Below are positions 60,831 to 64,000 of a stretch of DNA of 64,000 nt, piece by piece. The stretch's first letter is position 1. Each line of letters starts with the position of its first letter. A program made the translations under genes and the position numbers. Origin of the DNA: Proteromonas lacertae (taxonomy: Eukaryota; Sar; Bigyra; Opalinata; Proteromonadidae). The DNA lies in assembly GCA_002245135.1 (NCBI GenBank), contig NGBS01000027.1, forward strand, positions 45,086 to 109,085, written 5' to 3'. The notes below the pieces were generated by a model. That model made no database searches and was not told the DNA's origin. It was given only the letters and a program-made list of their open reading frames with translations.

Positions 60831-63717
60831 ATGACAAACCAATTGAATAATAATATATCCGTTTCATATAAAATGAAAAGTTTATCTTGGAATGAGATGT
60901 CTTTGCTAACTATTGTCCGATCCAAGTCAGCAAAGCATTTTCTATTTAGAGTATCTGCGAGACTTTGTAAAGCAGGAACATTATTACCAACTAGATTTTG
61001 AGTATATAATGACTGTCATTGTCTAGATATCTACTGTCATGGCTGAAAGAAATTTATGCAAAGCTTAAAATGAACCATGTATTAACAGAAACAGAATTCC
61101 AAGGGTTGTTTATCGACTTAATAGTGTTATGTACAGACATATTAAAGTTCCAGGTATTTTTAATTTTGTTATTGTAATAGACTGATCTTGAAAAAGGGCT
61201 TTTTGTCGAAAGAATTTGATCTATATTCTTTTATATGAAGTATTTTTTGGATAAAATATCCAAAGATCTTGCTTTTTTCGATGATTACAACATTATTACC
61301 TCTCATATATGTGATTTAATGAAAGAGAATAAATTATTCTCAAATTTACTCACTTCTAACCCAGCTTATACAAATAAAGCAAATTTGTTATATTATTTCT
61401 ACTTACCCTACCAATATATAATAAGATTAGCACGATATTTCCGAATAATATTGCTGAACACAAATCGATCATCAATGTTACATTCCGAACTATTACAACT
61501 TTTTGATAATTCATTATATATATGTAAACAGATAAAAGGAAGCATAGAACAATCTGGAAATAGAACAATGTTAATATCAATAGAAGAAAGATTGAAAGGA
61601 AAATATCCAATTGTTGAACTACATAGAATTTATGTATATATTTATATTATTATTATTATTAATAGATATATGAAAAAGCAGTAAAGATAATCAATAAAGA
61701 AGAAATGTCTCGTTATTTATATTTATTTTCAGATTTAATTGTCGTTTGTACACAATCATCTTCATTTGAATATGCAGTAAAATATGTTGGAGTATATTAT
61801 TATTATTATTATTATTATTATTTTAAAATATGCCTATATATATATAGTGTGAATCTATACCTGAAGCTCCTACTAGTTTATTGATATATGGTATTGAGCA
61901 ATCGTTTATAATAATATTTCCATCTGTTGAAAGCAAATTGCAATGGAAAGAAGCAATATCTCAATCATTAACACATTCATATTCGAATGAAACATTACAT
62001 CTTGATAAGATAACACAGCACCACGTATATATATATTCTCTTTATCTTACTCTTTCACTTTTACTTATTCTCATTTTTTATTCTGTTTTTATAGTATTTG
62101 TAAATATTGATTCAGCAAAACAATGCAATCTATGCAAAAACACCTTTGGATTACTACAAAGGAAATATCATTGTAATAAATGTGGTTTAATAGTCTGTCA
62201 ACAATGTTTTATTAAGAAACCAGATAGGAATATGTAAAGACTGTAATGATAATCCAAATAAAGCAGCGAATAAAAGAAAGGCAAAAATTAAAAGATTCAT
62301 TAGATAATAATGATGTAAGTACTGTTCCAAGACATTTATCAAGAAGAGCTTCGTCCTTATTCTACTGGATTGCAATCCTATTTATACCTATGAAAAGAAA
62401 TACAGCAGTAGAAAGAGATTTTGTGAATAGATCTTTAAGAACAAAGGCTTTATACAAAGAAAACATACAAAATACACATAGTTAAGAGAATTATCAGAGT
62501 TAAGAATAGAAGATATAAAAGTGATGTTAATAATGATGAAATTGATAAATATTACCTACAAAGACTACAAATAGAGAATTATAAAATCAGTAGTAAAAGA
62601 AACAGTAATGATTCATTTCAAATCTGATAGAATATCTGATTTAATAGAACCTCGATCAAGATTTAGTAGTGTAAGTACCGCTTTAACTCCATTAATAGTT
62701 GAATGGTTTGATAATCCTTTATTTGATCCTATGAGTGGTATGAAATGCAAAATATCCTATACATTTATGAAGGATAAAATATCTTCCAGTGATAATGGTA
62801 ATAATATAAATGGTAATACAATGAGTGGATCTTTATCACATATGTCATCTTACAGACAGAAACAACAATCACAACGTCAAAGAGCTATTACAGAAGCAAG
62901 TCCTTATAATTTAACAGGTTCCAATAACTCAATCAATGTTATTAAGAAGAAGTACAACTCAAACCTTATCACAACAACAGTTATTACAAGTTTCAATGAA
63001 ATCTTCATCATCTTCAACAACATCAAATACCTATGCCAATCCAAATACCACCAAGTACAACTGCTCCATTACCTCCTACTCTATCATCATCATCACCAGT
63101 GAGGAAGAGTAATTCCAATACTAGATTAAGATCAGGTTCAGGTTGCATTTCTCCCAAATTACTCAGTCCTTCCCATAGCAATAAAAATTGAATATTGTAG
63201 GGAAGAATAATCCTTGGGATTTCTTAGATGGTACATTAAATCCAGTGATTTCTAGTCCAATTCATACATCCAAATCACCACAACAAATTCCACAACCAAT
63301 TCAACAACAACAACAACAACAACAACAATCACCATTTCCACCTCCTCCATTTATGAGAAAGTCTTCTAATCTTAACAACAATGGTGTTAATAATAATAAT
63401 AGTAGATTTAGATCAAGACAATAGCAATACAGCCAGATGAAGGTAAAGATATTTATGATGTTGGTTCATCTAGTGAATCTTATAAAGATATGTTTTTACC
63501 AAATAATCATAAAAATGGAATGAGAGTAGAATCAAAGAGTGTTTCTTTAGGGAAATCGAATTTATTTGCTGGTTCAAGACCTAGTAGCAGCAGTATGCAT
63601 CATTTACCACCTACTGTGCAGTTAGCTATGGCTAGTTATATGATTGATGCTAGTAGTTCTGATAAGCACAAGAAAGTTAGAAAGAGAGCTAGGAGTAGTA
63701 GAAAAACGTTTGGATAG
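60831..63717 (+). CDS. DH-PH-FYVE RhoGEF, right-arm copy with several one-base frame breaks
   Basis: Mirror of 26549-29419. Domain order is the same. Single-base differences from the left copy break the frame in several places: T4 for T3 near 60948, C for CC near 62012, GG for G near 62226, and more in 62370-63420. Such clustered one-base changes in a gene otherwise nearly identical suggest uncorrected errors or recent decay. Confidence 0.75.
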
Positions 63718-63843
63718 GATGTATATATAATATATATATATAATTTATTTATGATTTGTTTAACATTTTGTTGGATTAAGTTAAAATAAAAAAATAATAA
63801 TCATAGAGAGAAATAATAATAATAATAAAGAGAATGAGAATTT

Positions 63844-64000
63844 TTAAACGCTTTTAGAAAGTGGAGTTAATTCACTTTCTGGAACACTCGAAATTGGTGT
63901 TGATACTAAATTCGTTGGATTACTTCCGTTGCTATTACCACTACCACTATTTCCACTATCACTTGCTGGTGGTGGCGATGTTCCACTTGCTGGTGTATAA
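63844..64000 (-). CDS. Chitin synthase 3' end, second copy (runs off window)
   Basis: Mirror of 26266-26422, with the Ser/Pro/Gly-rich tail and the TAA stop. The arm continues past 64000, so how much of the chitin synthase gene is duplicated is unknown. Confidence 0.85.
   Translation of the reverse strand, partial: YTPASGTSPPPASDSGNSGSGNSNGSNPTNLVSTPISSVPESELTPLSKSV

Larger units (their letters stand above)
43921..64000 (-). repeat. Right arm of giant inverted repeat (continues beyond window)
   Basis: Reverse-complement partner of 26266-43710. It is about 2.6 kb longer because it keeps the full helicase gene and an EF-hand gene. The match is still running at the last base, inside the chitin synthase tail. 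Confidence 0.95.

Noticed and set aside
26266-64000. Exact fold-back assembly artefact
   Set aside because: The arms differ by a 2.6-kb deletion, a diverged exon pair, microsatellite lengths and substitutions, so they are not one read copied. A haplotype join is still possible and is not rejected.
1-64000. Reassigned stop codons (UGA as Trp or UAG as Gln)
   Set aside because: TAA, TAG and TGA all end recognisable genes at the expected family end, and Trp is TGG throughout. The few internal stops are explained by indels, introns or single changes.
1-64000. CRISPR arrays, operons or bacterial-type signals
   Set aside because: No direct repeat arrays or ribosome binding sites; introns and eukaryotic families throughout.

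Overview
The window is nuclear DNA from a unicellular eukaryote. It is very AT-rich and gene-dense. Nearly every gene is cut by tiny spliceosomal introns of about 25-40 nt that start GTA and end TAG. The standard code fits: TAA, TAG and TGA all end genes and Trp is TGG. Chitin synthase, an Argonaute, a DDM1/HELLS-type remodeller, BTB, LRR and TPR proteins and a Sec7 ARF-GEF suggest a free-living or encysting protist or amoeba. I cannot place it more finely from sequence alone.

Unique region, 1 to about 26.2 kb: ABCA transporter (5' end missing), FHIP-family dynein-adaptor protein, large BIG-type ARF-GEF, PHD/ARID-like chromatin protein, a hAT DNA transposon with perfect 8-bp target-site duplications, ESF2/ABT1 ribosome-biogenesis factor, BTB-SPRY protein, an unrecognised protein, a signal-peptide TPR glycosyltransferase and chitin synthase.

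Inverted repeat, about 26.3-64 kb: one block of genes is present twice, head to head, around a 210-bp spacer. Identical tRNA-Asn(GTT) genes lie just outside the spacer. The left arm is 26266-43710. The right arm is 43921-64000 and runs off the window. From outside to centre the block holds: the chitin synthase 3' end, DH-PH-FYVE RhoGEF, CENP-S/MHF1, VTT/DedA-like membrane protein, eEF1B-gamma GST-domain protein, pseudokinase-LRR protein, beta-hexosaminidase, RPP40-like protein, Argonaute, ADP-ribosylglycohydrolase, an orphan LRR exon, and the tail of a DDM1/HELLS-like helicase. Only the right arm keeps the whole helicase and a small EF-hand gene. The left arm lacks that stretch of about 2.6 kb and holds only the last 110 bp of the helicase. 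Elsewhere the arms are nearly identical by eye. The exception is two LRR exons that are strongly diverged, with edges at exon borders.

Most frame breaks are one-base changes in short homopolymers. They occur in both arms and in the unique region, which suggests residual long-read error more than gene decay. The most interesting points are the two-exon LRR replacement between otherwise identical arms, an Argonaute with an N-terminal Stc1-like zinc finger and Cys in place of the fourth catalytic residue, a perfect E2F site upstream of the DDM1/HELLS-like gene, and the palindrome itself, which may be biological or a join of two haplotypes.
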